This document shows, piece by piece, positions 12,055 through 23,985 of a stretch of DNA of 64,000 nt. The notes below the pieces were generated by a model. That model searched no databases, was not told the DNA's origin, and worked only from the letters and a program-made list of their open reading frames with translations. Each line of letters begins with the position of its first letter. The stretch's first letter is position 1. Source of the stretch: Pomphorhynchus laevis. Its lineage: Eukaryota > Acanthocephala > Palaeacanthocephala > Echinorhynchida > Pomphorhynchidae. The translations under genes and the position numbers were made by a program. The stretch is from contig WNNJ02002383.1 in NCBI GenBank assembly GCA_012934845.2, positions 124,001 to 188,000 on the forward strand, in the 5' to 3' direction.

Positions 12055-12316
12055 ATGGGACCGAAATTTGGTGGAGCAATTGAAAAGTGCTCACGATGTG
12101 GAACCACAGTGTATGCTGCGGAAAGAATTGGTGCGTGCAGTTCGCAATGGCACGAAAAGTGCTTCAGATGTAAAACTTGCAATACAATCGTTGACTTTGG
12201 GTACATATAAAGATCAGGATGGAGAAATATACTGCAAAGGTTGCTTCGCTGATAAACTTCTTCCACACGACAGAAACCGCAAACATACCGAGGAGGAAAT
12301 GAAGGCCAGCAAGTAG
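12055..12316 (+). pseudogene. LIM-domain protein (CRP/CRIP-like), intronless, one frameshift
   Basis: Encodes a single LIM domain close to cysteine-rich/muscle LIM proteins. It starts MGPKFGG, followed by CSRCG, YAAERIGA, a WHEKCFRCKTC zinc-coordinating block, then SLTLGTYKDQDGEIYC and KGCF in another frame, and a lysine-rich tail ending at 12316. LIM domains bind two zinc ions and mediate protein contacts. The two halves are offset by one frame near 12182-12190 (an extra base between the CNT and SLTLG codons), so the reading frame is broken unless the base is an assembly error. No intron interrupts it, which suggests a retrocopy, although a one-exon host gene is possible. The ATG at 12055 is in frame with the upstream REL ORF. 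Confidence 0.75.
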
Positions 12317-13140
12317 CTGTAATTCAGTAGTTTTTGTATTTGATTTTTTTCTGTTAATGCATGTAATCATTAAAAAACATTCATAATTTATAAATATTGT
12401 AAACATACACATGTAGTATATATAAACAGATGAATTAAAAACTATAAATAATACACGACATACAAATCCTCTCGATCCCCTGTCCTGTCGACTGTGCCCA
12501 AAAGGCAACTGGCATTGCCCCGTTGAATGCCAACGTTCAGTCTTTGCAGCAAGAATTCTGTAGACCGTCACTCTCATGTCACTGCCGTTATTCGCTTAAC
12601 TAGTTCATGTATGAAGTAGCGCGCCCCCATACCTAATGCACCAAAATTTTCCACAGTTACAGGCATTAATTTATTTTCATTATTTGTTCATTATTTAATT
12701 ATTCCGATTTTTTATTATTTTTCTTTTATTTCTTCTGATCTGTCTAAAAAGCCCTAAGGCTAAGACATGGTGTGAATATTTTGTTAAAGAATTATTGGAG
12801 CTGAATCAAATACAAGGAGAAATTTTTTATTGATATTTCGCTAACCTCTGTTAGCATCTAGCTATCCTCTGTTAGCATATTTATCAATAATGAATCATTA
12901 TCAATTTAAAACTAAAATTAAATAGAAAATTCTAAATGATTCTGAAAACCAAATTATTCAGTAGAAATCGTCAAGGAAGGTAGTTGTTAGAGGGATCTCC
13001 AGCCGACTCCAAAAATAATGCCGCATTCCATCGTTGCACGGCAGGGTTGATTCGTCGCATGATCCAGCCGAATGCGCGTTTATCTCCGATTGTCCACCCA
13101 ACCTTAAACCAAGCAGCCTCAAAAACGCAGATGCGCTGGG
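12317..13140. other. Spacer with no firm gene; one hammerhead-like motif
   Basis: Mostly AT-rich, with a less AT-rich stretch at about 12460-12640 and another at about 12980-13150. Neither translates to a family I recognise. A motif of the PLE 3'-end type lies on the minus strand at 12836-12863 and is listed separately. Confidence 0.4.
12836..12863 (-). ncRNA. Hammerhead-like PLE 3'-end motif (degenerate)
   Basis: On the minus strand an imperfect core (CTAGA in place of CTGAAGA) is followed by one T, a 6-bp stem GCTAAC/GTTAGC with an AGAG loop, and GAAA. It is the same family as the motifs at 24637-24664 and 39694-39721. Confidence 0.4.
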
Positions 13141-13149
13141 GTGTCATAT

Positions 13150-14350
13150 GCTCTGATGTCATATTTGTCGATTTTTCTAGAGCATTTCATAGAGTCGATC
13201 ACCGTGTTCATATAGAAAAACAGACAATATCGTTTTAATTAAGTAATTGCCAATTGGATTATTGTGTATTTGAGAGGAAGAAGTGCTGCAGTCCGTGTCA
13301 ATGGCGTATTATCTGATTAGGTTCGTATATATACTGGCGTTCCACATGAATCCATTCTTGGACCAGTATTGGTCAACCTGTTCATTAATGAACTTTCGTT
13401 TCTGTTTTAGTCGAAAGTATTACTCTATGCTGATCATTTTAAGATATATCGCCCCATCGTTAATGTTGAGGACCAACATATACTAAAGTCTGACATTGAT
13501 ATATCGACAACATGGTCATCCAAAAACAATTTAGTTGTTAATGAGTCCAAATGGGCCTATATGCATATTGGAAAGATATGACTTATACTGTTGGTCATGA
13601 TCATATATCGTTTGTTTTATAATATCGTGATTTAGGTATCGTAGTTTCGCGCAACATTATCACCTTGAAAAATACATAAGTTACTAGTTTAAAAGGCAAC
13701 CAAGTCTATTCACATTCTAAATGACTGTTCAATCATTCTCATTTACTGTTCACAGGCTACATATCCGATTACAAAATCAGAAGAGCTGCGTGTTAAACAG
13801 GTACTACGAAATTCATCGAAGCGTGTACGTGGTTTAAAACATCTGACCTGTGAACCGCGGCTCATGAGTCTCAATATGCAATCACTATAATCACTCCGAC
13901 GCTCTAGTTGCTTTATTCTTCCAATAACAACGAATTTTCACCAAATGCAGTTCCACCAACCCTTAGATTATTGACTTTCTCACGAATTCGTTTCTTTTAT
14001 AATCACATTTATTGAATTGTATTTTATTAAATAATGCGTTTGCCAAAATTGACTCATCCTTAAACTTAGATGCCTACCATCTCCACTTTAGTGACAAATT
14101 TTCTTTACAATGTCTGGAAGTTTGCTAATATTAAGTTTAAATGTGTTTGAGTCAGACATTGACATCATATACTCTAGTGTTTGGTTAAAAATCCTCTCTT
14201 AGGCTCGGATTAAATCTGTCTTTACTTGTAGCATTAGAAGCCAAGCGCCACCTTATGATTTGGTATCCGCAATCATTGATGTTTAAGTTTATATTTTCCC
14301 ATTTGATATCATACTTCAAGTACTTAATATTAGACATTGCGAAATCCAGA
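13150..14350 (+). mobile_element. LINE reverse transcriptase relic (LINE-D)
   Basis: Fragments of a CR1/Jockey-like reverse transcriptase: IFVDFSRAFHRVDHRV (about 13160-13210, palm motif A), GVPHESILGPVLVNLFINEL (about 13335-13395), then VLLYADHFKIYR (about 13420-13455, a decayed YADD box). Weaker downstream similarity continues to about 14350. It is full of stops and frame changes, an old copy with no endonuclease domain seen. Confidence 0.6.
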
Positions 14351-14449
14351 AATGAAAGCTGCTTTTTGGATCTGTGAAAAAGGAGGTGATTCTAGAAACT
14401 TCCACTAGGAACTTGTCACTAACCATGTTCTCCACTCTCCTACATATCC

Positions 14450-17439
14450 GAGAATATCCTTAATGATACAACGACAATGATCTATCAATAATGAATTGAC
14501 ATACGCTACACCCACTATTCGTATGTTTTCTATCAATGTTGGATTCAGTGACTTATGGGAAGTCCCAAGGATAACGCGAATACTCGTCGATCACAGTAAA
14601 CATGAATTTGTTCTGGTAACAATTTGGAAAGGGTCCTTTAAAGTTAATTGATAATAGGCCAATTAAATGTAAAATTTAATAAGGGACGTTTGTGGATGCT
14701 TGTAAAGCCTAGGTTTCACTACTGTGCAAGTTCGACAGGATTAATAACTGAACGCACGTCGGATATTGAGAATGGTAGATTATAAGAGCGAATGTAATGC
14801 CACATTCTCGTTTCGCCAGGATGACATAACAATTTATGTAACTTGAATATTTCCGAATATCTTGGATTAATCAGAGCACAAATGACGCAGGAGAATGTGT
14901 CCGCAACAACCTTCATCGGACCTGGTCTGTATTCGATATCGAAATGAAATTCAGATAAATCCAATCGCCATCGTGATATTTTGTCATTTTTGATTTGACT
15001 TTTACCTTTCGACGAAAATATATAAGCAATAGATCGTTGGTCTGTAATGATTTTGAAGTGTCTGCTAGCGAAGTAATGTCGCCAGTATCTAACAGCTTCA
15101 AAGATAGCTAGTGCTTATAGCTAAACCGCGGTTTGGAGTTTTTCAGATTTCAAAAGAGCTCGCTAAAAGAAAGCGACTGGTTGTCCTTATTGACTGAGAG
15201 TTGCGGAGATTGATAGTTTCGAGGATCGGTTTCGACGACAAGTAGTTTATCATCTTCAATCTGTTTCTTGCATGCAACAGACAAGGCTTCTTTTATGTCT
15301 TTAAATGATTTGCAGGCTTCGTGAGATAGCGGAAATGTTGTGGCGTCGGCAAATGGACGTATTCTATCCGAAAATCGACTATTCCATTGGTAATAATAGG
15401 TAAACATACTTAAAATACTAGCCTTTTCGCTCAAGCAAGTAGATGGTGACATACTCAACAAAAGACTCACTCGCTTTGGATCAGGTTTGAGAATACCGTC
15501 GGTGATGAGATAGCCGAGCACACAAATAGAATTACTGCACTGAGCAGTTTTCTCGGGATTTATAGTTAATCTGTATTTATGCAATGTCTTCAAAAACACG
15601 CTAAGGTTCTCATTATGATGATCCACTGTGTTTCCCGCTACCACAACGTCGTCTAAATAAGAGAATTCACCGACTAGCTTTTCCTTGTCGATTATTGAAT
15701 TCATAGTTCGTTGGAAGGCTTCAACGCCGTCTGTCAAACCAAAAGGTATGTACTTGTATTGAAATAGTCGACCGGCGGCCTCATATGATGTGAACTCTTT
15801 TTCAGAATCGAGTAGTGGAATTTGATTATAAGCATCTTTCAAATCAAAGCTGCTGAAAAATCTATACCTGGCGATTTTTCTACGAAATTATCTGTCCTTG
15901 GCAACGGGTAAGCGTCCAGTATGGTATATTTGTTCATAGTCTGGGAGTAATCGATGACTAATCTACGCTTACCTGATTTATGAGTAACAATCAACACCTG
16001 TGCTCTCCAAGGAGAATGACTAGGTTCTATGATTCCTTTATCGAGCAAATGTTTGATTTGACACTTTATAAAATGTTCTTGATTCGGTGTGCGTCTACGT
16101 GATTTGGTTTGGATAGGTTTGCAATCATCACTAAGTAGTGCAAATAAGGGAGGTAATGGAATCGCTGATGTAGATAACTGTAAGTTTGCTAGCGATAATG
16201 TTTTAATTGATCCTCCGAATTCGATGTTGAGATTTTGGAATCGTTGTTAAAAGGGATGACCGAGAATCAAGTCGGAGCATAGGTTCTTAATGACGTAAAG
16301 TTTGACGTTTTGAATGAGTTGACTATTGTATTTTATATCTGTCATACATATTTTGAACAATTTGCTACTGTAATCTTCTGACGCCATATGAACGGTTTTG
16401 TTACATGGTAAAGTAAGTAGTTTACATTGAGTAAGTACTTTGTCAGAAATGACATTGGCATCACTACATGTATCAACGAGAGCTCTGAGTGTTATATTTT
16501 CAATGTTGATGTTGATTGTTATTTTCTGCAAAGGATTATGAACAGTGTTGCACGATATGGCGGATATTTGAAGGTCGTTAAGCTGTTTTGGTTGTTTGCG
16601 TGACTGACATACTTTTGAAAAGTGGCCTTGCTTCCCGCAATTATGACAGTTGAGCAATCTGACTGGACAATCTGATCGTGGATTCCGATTTCCACCGCAA
16701 AAGAAACATTTTGCTCGATTATTAACGACGATGGATCTGGTTACATCAATGATTTGACTCTCTTCTTCATGATTGCAATTTGACATAGATAAAAACGATT
16801 CGTGAATGTTACGGTCTTCGTAATTTTTTGCATGTATTTCAGCTTGTTCTAAACTTCGTGCGACGTCGTAAGTATCTTTCAAATTCAATTCTCTGCGTTC
16901 TAAAAGACGTTGTCTGATTTGCTGTGATCGTAATCCATGAATAAATGAATCGCGCACATATTGGTTATGATGCTCGTCTGTGAAGACTGCTTTAAATTCG
17001 CAATTTTTTCCGATTTGCAGGAGTTTGAAAAAACTGCATTGATACTTTGTTCCAGATTTTGCTTTGTTGAGTATAAAAGATGTCGATTGTAAATAACGTT
17101 TTTCAGTTTCACAAATAATGTTACCAGTTTGTCGAGAGCTTTTTCGAACGTTTTGCATTCGTCGATGTGAGTATATAACGTTCCACTGATTGAATTGACA
17201 AAGATAAGGAGTTTCTGAGCGTCAGTGATGTCCGGAAGTACGGATACAAATGAAGATATTCTTTGTTTTCAATGTCTCCAATCGACGGTAGCATTCTGAT
17301 TGTCAGGCGTGATTGTGAGCATTTCGGGTTTGAGCAACTTCTCCATTCGTATACAATTGTTCAATAAATTGTAGTGAACAAGCCAAACTTCACCGGAGAG
17401 GCTTTATTTAACGGTCAAATAATGATAAGCCATACAACA
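14450..17439 (-). mobile_element. Ty3/gypsy LTR retrotransposon (gypsy-3), broken and 3'-truncated
   Basis: Read on the minus strand: 5' LTR (17370-17439), gag, two zinc knuckles with CFFCGG and CHNCGKQGHF motifs (about 16700-16610), protease region (about 16510-16250), reverse transcriptase (about 16050-15400, with YLDD), RNase H (about 15300-14960) and the start of integrase (about 14880-14450). The rest of integrase and the 3' LTR are missing. It is broken in many places and older than gypsy-2. Domain order and the short LTR resemble gypsy-2, so the two belong to related families. Confidence 0.85.
17370..17439 (-). repeat. gypsy-3 5' LTR (solo end)
   Basis: About 70 bp, bounded by TG and CA, ending where the gypsy-3 leader begins. 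It contains AATAAAGC as in the LTRs of gypsy-1 and gypsy-2. No second copy is present, so the outer limit rests on the TG/CA ends and on similarity of layout. Confidence 0.6.
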
Positions 17440-17469
17440 TTTATGCCAGTTGTTCATTAAGATATTTTT

Positions 17470-18130
17470 TAACTAAAGTGATTTTTTCTCATCTTTTTAC
17501 TTTCAAAAATGGATTTTTTAATCTTATTCTCTTGCACCTGGTTCCAACTATCATGCTTAATATTTTTAAATTTATGTACCACAACATCCTCATACTGACA
17601 GGCAGAATTTCCTATTATTTTTTGAAATTTTTGTAACCTCCTTAGATTTATCAAGCAGTAAATTAAAATTGTTCTTTGAAACCTTTACGGATTCATTGTC
17701 TTATGCATTATCACGTAGCATGATGGTTGTGTACTAAATGCTTTCAGTATTTGTGACTCCATTAGTTCTTTTAGTTCGTACTATTTTTAAATAATATTTC
17801 TAAGATCTTCGATTTTGTTTCCAGTTTGTTATACAGCTGAGACTTTGTTTACCGAGACTTTCACTTGCCGAGAATTTGCTTACTCTGCTATTCCTAATGT
17901 CTCAGTTGTTTTTGTAAGGCAATCTTGCGATGAAGTAGACTAATAATGTCCTAATACTAATATTTGAAACATTGCGGGAAACTCACTTTCGCAAGTTCTT
18001 GATCGAAAATAACGACTTTTAAATCATTACCTTCTAACGCGGGTCTATCGTTTTGCACGCATGAAATTTTATTTAACTTCTCCTTTATGATAACTGATTT
18101 CCAGCCCTTACCAAAGTTTTTCATAAGTCG
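17470..18130 (-). mobile_element. Possible N-terminal part of a Penelope-like element (second PLE-2 unit)
   Basis: Translates in pieces on the minus strand to lysine-rich, helical sequence of the kind found before the RT of Penelope-like elements (for example FVRLMKNFGKGWKSVIIKEK near 18100 and LRRLQKFQKIIGNSACQYED near 17640). It lies just downstream of the 3' end of the PLE-2 copy at 18.1-19.7 kb, which would fit a head-to-tail tandem of PLE units. The similarity is weak and I could not confirm it. Confidence 0.35.
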
Positions 18131-18135
18131 AACAA

Positions 18136-18790
18136 ATGCACATTCATAGTCATTGCATATTTAATTTTCACATTTGCATAGTCAGAACACATGAATCAAT
18201 CAAACATTTATTAAGAATTTTCTTATTAACGTTTCGCCCTTTGGGCTTTTTAATCTATAATGCATGTACAAACAAAATAAAATATGTCATACAATTTTTA
18301 AATTTAGTTTTTTACAATCGCAGATATGTCTGCATTAATACTTAGTGACCGATCTGTCATTAGTTGACCTACCCACTGCTGTTTAATTGTTTTCCTTACA
18401 CGTAGAGTTTCTAAGTTTTTCCTTATAATAACATATTGAAAGATGTCATTTTCAGTATTGTGAACTTCCACACAATGTTTCATGATTACCTCTCTCTATA
18501 CGTTTATATTTTAAGTATGATCGTCTGTTGTTTAGTCTTATATTCATTGTAAGACCTGATTCATCGACATATTGAGCATCACATACACTGTACATTCCAT
18601 TATACGATTCATTGAGATCTACAATCTACTACACTTGTTAACGAATAGCTTAGTCATGTCGAGTTGCTCTTAAACTTTCAACAGTCGAGGATGTTATCGC
18701 AGTATTTTGATCCATTGATCTTACAGTGTTGCAATTTCCTTGCTTACGACTATGACTATCTTCTTTGTACACGCTAAGTTTAGACTTGAC
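18136..18790 (-). mobile_element. PLE-2 GIY-YIG domain and 3' end, degenerate
   Basis: Minus-strand translation gives MECTVCDAQYVDESGLTMNI followed by RLNNRRS (about 18600-18540), a decayed GIY-YIG nuclease, with HCVEVHNTENDIFQYVI further on (about 18470). Near 18225-18260 a GGGCGAAACGTT-type motif resembles the 3'-end structures of other PLEs here. It belongs with the RT fragments at 19071-19699 and 24059-24180. Several stops interrupt it. Confidence 0.6.
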
Positions 18791-18867
18791 AAGATAACTT
18801 AAAAAATAATTTTCATAATAAATAATAATATTATTTTAAGTTAAGAAAAAAAACTGTCTGTTTCAGT

Positions 18868-18963
18868 CTAGCAATCGTCGAGATCGACGCCGTTTTTATC
18901 GAAATCCTCATCAGATGTAGATGATGATTCATCAGAACTTACCAAGCAATTCTGGACGAATTC
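18868..18963 (-). CDS. Short acidic open segment, unassigned
   Basis: A 31-residue open segment ending in a stop, with a run of Ser, Asp and Glu (SDESSSTSDEDFDKNG) and VDLDDC at the end. It has no start codon in frame and an in-frame stop just before it, so it could only be a terminal exon or chance. It is listed because such acidic tails are uncommon in the surrounding AT-rich debris. Confidence 0.15.
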   Translation of the reverse strand, partial: EFVQNCLVSSDESSSTSDEDFDKNGVDLDDC

Positions 18964-19070
18964 TTAACTAATATAATTCTTAACATATAACTTAAGATAT
19001 TAATTCCTGTTAATATTACTCGATGTCTAAACATTTGTTTTTTATTATTTCTCATAAGTATTCTATATAT

Positions 19071-19699
19071 AACTAGGTTACTGTCTCATTGAGAAACCGA
19101 AGACCGTTATGATACGGCATTATTATTCTATGATGCCAATTTGTTAATTTGATTTCTTTTTTAAGCCATTCTGATTTCTATGAATTCGGGCTTTTTGTAG
19201 TTAATGAACCTGACGTCGTGTTTAACCTCAATTTAACAATTCGTTGTTTAAGCTAGTAACCATTGTAATGCATCTTCTCGCTCGGTACATAATCAAAGTA
19301 TTATAAGAGTTTCGTTTAATATAATTGACCTTTTCATACCAGCGGAATGATTACAGCGTGGGTGTAGATGAACATTTTTGAGTTGTTGGTTTTCTATGGA
19401 ATGTTGTTTTGAAAATGTTATTGCAGTCTATTGTAATGGTAAGGTCAAGAAAGTTAAATGACTATGATGTTTTAAGCGTAAATCGCATAGGTCCAAGTTT
19501 ATAAATTGTTTCACTAAATTCACTGAGGGTGTGGTCTTTTGTTCTCTAAATCGCGAATACATCGTCAATGTAACGAACCGAAAATAAAGGTCGTTCAACA
19601 TTTTTAAAGAATGATTTTTTATATTCATCTAGGTAAATGGTCGCACGTGTAGCGGCTACAGGTGTACACATGGTCACTCCAATAACTTGCTTGCATAAC
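19071..19699 (-). mobile_element. PLE-2 reverse transcriptase, C-terminal half
   Basis: Minus-strand pieces read VIGVTMCTPVA (motif B region, about 19690), FFKNVERPLFSVRYIDDVFAI (about 19600-19545, catalytic YIDD), FLDLTITI and FHRKPTTQKC (about 19440-19370), typical of PLE reverse transcriptase. The upstream part lies beyond LINE-A at 24059-24180. Rejoining the two sides at the 11-bp target duplication restores ordinary PLE sequence. Stops are scattered through the copy. A diverged copy of the same stretch is at 62.9-63.3 kb, and the C-terminal part recurs in inverse orientation at 61.96-62.69 kb. Confidence 0.75.
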
Positions 19700-19710
19700 T
19701 TGTTATTAAA
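19700..19710. repeat. LINE-A target site duplication (left)
   Basis: TTGTTATTAAA, matching 24048-24058. It belongs to the PLE-2 coding sequence in which LINE-A landed. Confidence 0.8.
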
Positions 19711-19736
19711 AAACAATTTATTTTAACGTGGCAAAT

Positions 19737-19752
19737 GCGTGCAAGCGCACGC
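19737..19752 (-). promoter_or_regulatory. LINE-A 3'-terminal stem-loop
   Basis: Perfect 6-bp stem GCGTGC/GCACGC with a 4-nt loop, about 25 bp from the 3' terminus. The same position in LINE-B (43213-43229) has a different perfect stem. Such hairpins are the template-recognition site of the reverse transcriptase in stringent-type LINEs such as UnaL2, which is the role inferred here. Confidence 0.6.
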
Positions 19753-22700
19753 TTACATGACCACAACAAAACAAAAATGTAAATAATGTGTCGAGAAGGT
19801 GTGAACAGAGGAGGTGTTTGAATGCGATAAAGGAGGGAGCGCGGCGGACGTTGAGAGGGGTTGATTCCAGGCGAGTGAGGCGGCGACGAGGAAGGATCGA
19901 AGACCGTATTTGTAGGAGTAATTGAGAATGTGGAGTAATAGGGAATTACGGGAACGCAGCGATAGCGAGGTAAGGCGAGTGTCGTCCAAGAAAGGAAGGT
20001 TGATGAACGATGGGGATACGACAGCGATAAGACCAAAAGTAACGAGAAGAAGGCGGAGTTTGATGCGGATGTGGATGGTGGGCCAGGAGAGTTGGGCAAA
20101 ATATGTGGATGTGTGGTCGAAGCGACTGAGACGTAGAGCACTCAAACGACGGTGTTGATTATTCGTTGTAGGGTAGGATGATGGATTTTGGAGAATTGGC
20201 GAAAAGGCTAAGGCAGTAATCGATTTTAGAAAAAAAAACGATGAAAGGTGAGACATCAAGAACGGAAGTCGACAATGGGGCGAATACGGCGGATGTCATG
20301 GAGAATTAAGTTAGACAAGCGGACCTTGTCACGGAAGAATGGTTTAAGGGAAAGGCGATCATCGAAATGGAAGCCCAATAAAGTGAGATTATGGACTATG
20401 GGGATGATCGATGGTGCAAAAGATAGTGGGAGGAGATATGTTTGGTTTACTGGGGAGGATCCACGTTATTTTGGACTTGTCGGAGTTTAGAACGAGATGG
20501 AGATTGACGAGACGTTTGTAGATAGAAGAAAGACAGTTGGATGCAGAAATGCCGATATCGTGTATGCGACGTGCGGGTGCATGTGCATAGATGAGGATGT
20601 CATCGGCGTATTGCGTGACGTTAAAGGAGTAAGGTTTGATAAACGGAGAGAGATCGCCAAGCAGAAGAGAGAAAAGCAGGGGACCTAGGACTGAACCTTG
20701 TGGGACCCCTGCAAAAAATAGGGATGGGAGGGGAGGATGATGAATTAGAACAGACGCGAAAGGAACGGTCGGATAGATATGAGGCGAACCATGCTACGGA
20801 GGAGGAAGAAAAGCCGTAATCATAACGAAGGCGAGAAAGGAGGACGGAGTGGTCGACAATGTCGAATGCGGAGGAGAGGTCGAGGGAGATGAGAACACTA
20901 TATAGAGCCTTGTCTCGAGAAATGAGTAAGTCGTTGTACACTTTTATGCATGCGATTTCTGTCGAGTGATTAGAGCGGAAAGCGGATTGGAAAGGAAGGT
21001 ACAGATTGGATGAGGAGAGATAAGCGTTGATTTGTATTAAGATGATGCGTTCTAAGAGCTTAGAAAGAGTAGGGAGTAGTGAAATGGGGCGATTAAGGAA
21101 GGGGTTGAGCGATTGTTTCTTAAGAACGGGACGAACGATTGCTGTTTTCTAGTACGAAGGGAAGATACGACTGCGGATGGACGAGTTAAACAAGGTTGTG
21201 AGAAATGGGGATATCGATGAGCATATAGATTTTAATATGTGAGTAGGCAGGGGATCGGCAGGTGAGGTTTTGTTGGGCAAGGACATGAGGACAGATGATA
21301 CTTCGGTAGGTGAGACAGGGTGAAGATGAAAGAGTTCCGGAAGGATGAGGCTAGGCGGGGCAGAATGGGATATGATGGAGACCGGTGTGCGAGAGAGCAA
21401 CGTGGATACTTTAGTCTAGAGAAATGACGAATAATCATGGGCATTGATGTTGCCCGGCGAAGAGGAACGAACAAGGATTGAGTTAAAAGTATGCCAGAGA
21501 GTCTTAGAGTTGAATGAAGTGATGATTTTATGCTGCCAGAAGGAGTTGCATTTGGTACGCAGTAGGTTGAGATGAAACCGGCGAAGAGCAAGGTAGGAAT
21601 CACGGAAAGACGGAGTGATCGAGCGAAAATCACGTCTGAGAGAGCGGTGATAGACTCTAAAAGCATGACGGAGTCGACGCTTTTAGAGTAGGCATTGGAT
21701 GCCAAACCATGTGGCACGGTGCAATCGACGGTGTGGGTGAGACTTAAAGTGCAAGAGGAGATCGAGAGTGGATGTGAGTTCAGAGTCGAAAAGAAAGGCG
21801 AGATCGTGAGGAGATGAATATGTTATTGTGGGATAGGATAGAGACGATTTGAGTAAAACAGAGCGGAGAAGGGAGAGATCAAGATTTCTCCAAGGGCGAC
21901 GTAGGATTGTAGGTGTGTGAGGATGGGTTTGATTGTGAGTGAGATCAAGGGTGACGAGAAAGTGATCGGATAGACCAGGATTAGAGATGGACAGTGAGGT
22001 GTAGGCAGCAAAATGATCGGGGACAGCGATGATGTCGAGTGCCTCACCAAGGATATGTGTGGGAGCATTGGAGATGAATTTGCAATTGTAGTTGGATAGA
22101 ATGTTGATGAATGTGATGGAATCCGTGGAAGAGGGGTGGTCTAAGGGGATGTTGAAGTCGCCTAGAACGAGTGAAAGAATTGAGGACAAAGAACAGTGAG
22201 AAAGGAGGTCAGCGAGTTCGGTAAAAAATAAGGATGTAGGAGCTGATGAGCCAGGTCGGTATACAATGGCGAAATCTATAGTGATCGGGTTAGAAGAACG
22301 ACAAGTGAGTAATTCAAAAGATCAAGGTTTGAAAGGGGGTTGATTTTGCGAAGAGACGCGGGATGACGCCCGAATGCGACTATGCCGCCTTGATTAGAGA
22401 AGTTAGAAGGGGATGAGCTAGGGGGCGGGCGGATTCGACTAGGGAGCAACCGGCAGAGAGCAGACGGTGAATGGAAAGGTCGTCGGAATCTGAGTGTTAG
22501 GATTCGGTGAGACAGAAGAGATCGATGGATTGCTTGGTGAATCGGTTGAGGATAAGATCGGATTTATTGTGAATAGATCTAGTGTTGAGGAGGCCGAGGC
22601 GGAAACCGTGTGTGGTGGCGAAAGTGTCTAGTGAAGAAGACATATTGGGGAGATGGAGCGCTATCGAATTTTAAGACGGGTGTGGACAACTTGAAAATTT

Positions 22701-23627
22701 TCGTCTATGTTTCGGTCGGAGAGTGATGTTTCGCCGTTTTCCTCGCGACGGCGTTTTTCGATGCGGGCAGAAGAGAGTTGAGCAATTTCAGAAGCTGTGC
22801 GATCGGAGTAAATTCGAGTGGTTGTAGATGACATGAGTTTAAATCGTTGAGAGAGGACAGAATACGAGTGAATGCAATGCTTGAAAACAATTTTTAGGAG
22901 AGGGGCTGGGAAGGATTAGATTGAGAAGACTGGTTTAGACGGATGAATCCGACAGAATAAATGTCCTTGAAAAAGGATGGTTTATCCGCAGGATCAATAG
23001 ACAAGAGGATGAATCTGAAGGCGAAAACATCGTGGTCGAGACGTGCTTGTGGAGATAAGTAGTTGGAAGGAGTGATATTAATGACGATGACGCAACGATC
23101 GCGAGAAGGAAAGCGCTTCCGTAAAGGAGGACGACTGACGTGTGTGGGTGAGATCTCGATAGAAGTGCTGGCAGTTGATGATTTAGATGGATTTGGTCTG
23201 ACGACGGGAGACAGAGGATAATGATAATAAAGAGAGTGGCAAGTGATGTGAGGAAAAGTTAGGAGTGAAAGGATCTTGGTGGTTGGTGGATGTGATTTTG
23301 ATTGATGGATGCAAGTTATTAAGAAACGACACGGGAAAGCGGGACGGGGTGTCGAGGAGTGAAGATGACATGAAATTGGAAGTGTGTATGGTGGCAGGGT
23401 CGTTGGGTGGAGAAAGGACATTAAATACGACGAGGGTAGTTTGAGTTGACGTCTTGGATGTTGATATGTGCGTATTGGAAAGGTTGCGGATTAGTTTGTT
23501 GGCACAAAAACCACATACGAAGTCTTCTTAAGACTAAGTCTTCTTCAGTTGTCTATAGTTGGTGTCGGTCCTATTTGTTTTCTTGCGTCCTCCCATTAAC
23601 TCTAAAAATTCTGCAAGCGGAGCGAGC

Positions 23628-23985
23628 GGAACTGGATTGATCTGGAACTGGATTGATCTGGAACTGGATTGATCTGGAACTGGATTGATCTGGAACTGGA
23701 TTGATCTGGAACTGGATTGATCTGGAACTGGATTGATCTGGAACTGGATTGATCTGGAACTGGATTGATCTGGAACTGGATTGATCTGGAACTGGATTGA
23801 TCTGGAACTGGATTGATCTGGAACTGGATTGATCTGGAACTTGATTGATCTGGAACTGGATTGATCTGGAACTGGATTGATCTGGAACTGGATTGATCTG
23901 GAACTGGATTGATCTGGAACTGGATTGATCTGGAACTGGATTGATCTGGAACTGAATTGATCTGGAACTGAATTGATCTTGAATG
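23628..23985 (-). repeat. 16-bp tandem array in the LINE-A 5' region
   Basis: About 22 near-perfect head-to-tail copies of CTGGAACTGGATTGAT. Because 16 is not a multiple of 3 and the unit has no stop on the minus strand, the array is open in all three minus frames and reads as a 16-residue peptide repeat (INPVPDQSSSRSIQFQ). Position at the LINE 5' end suggests promoter monomers, as in the tandem 5' UTR repeats of mouse L1. Translation is possible but not supported by anything else. Confidence 0.85.

Noticed and set aside
11370-12266. Long minus-strand open frame opposite the REL-LIM ORF
   Set aside because: It mirrors the plus-strand frame, has no recognisable domain, and is best explained as antisense shadow.
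12164-12577. 137-residue minus-strand open frame
   Set aside because: It overlaps the LIM sequence in antisense and has no family signature.
12984-13150. Coding exon in the GC-richer stretch before the LINE-D relic
   Set aside because: Both strands give short open frames but no recognisable protein, and the plus frame simply runs into the LINE RT remnant.
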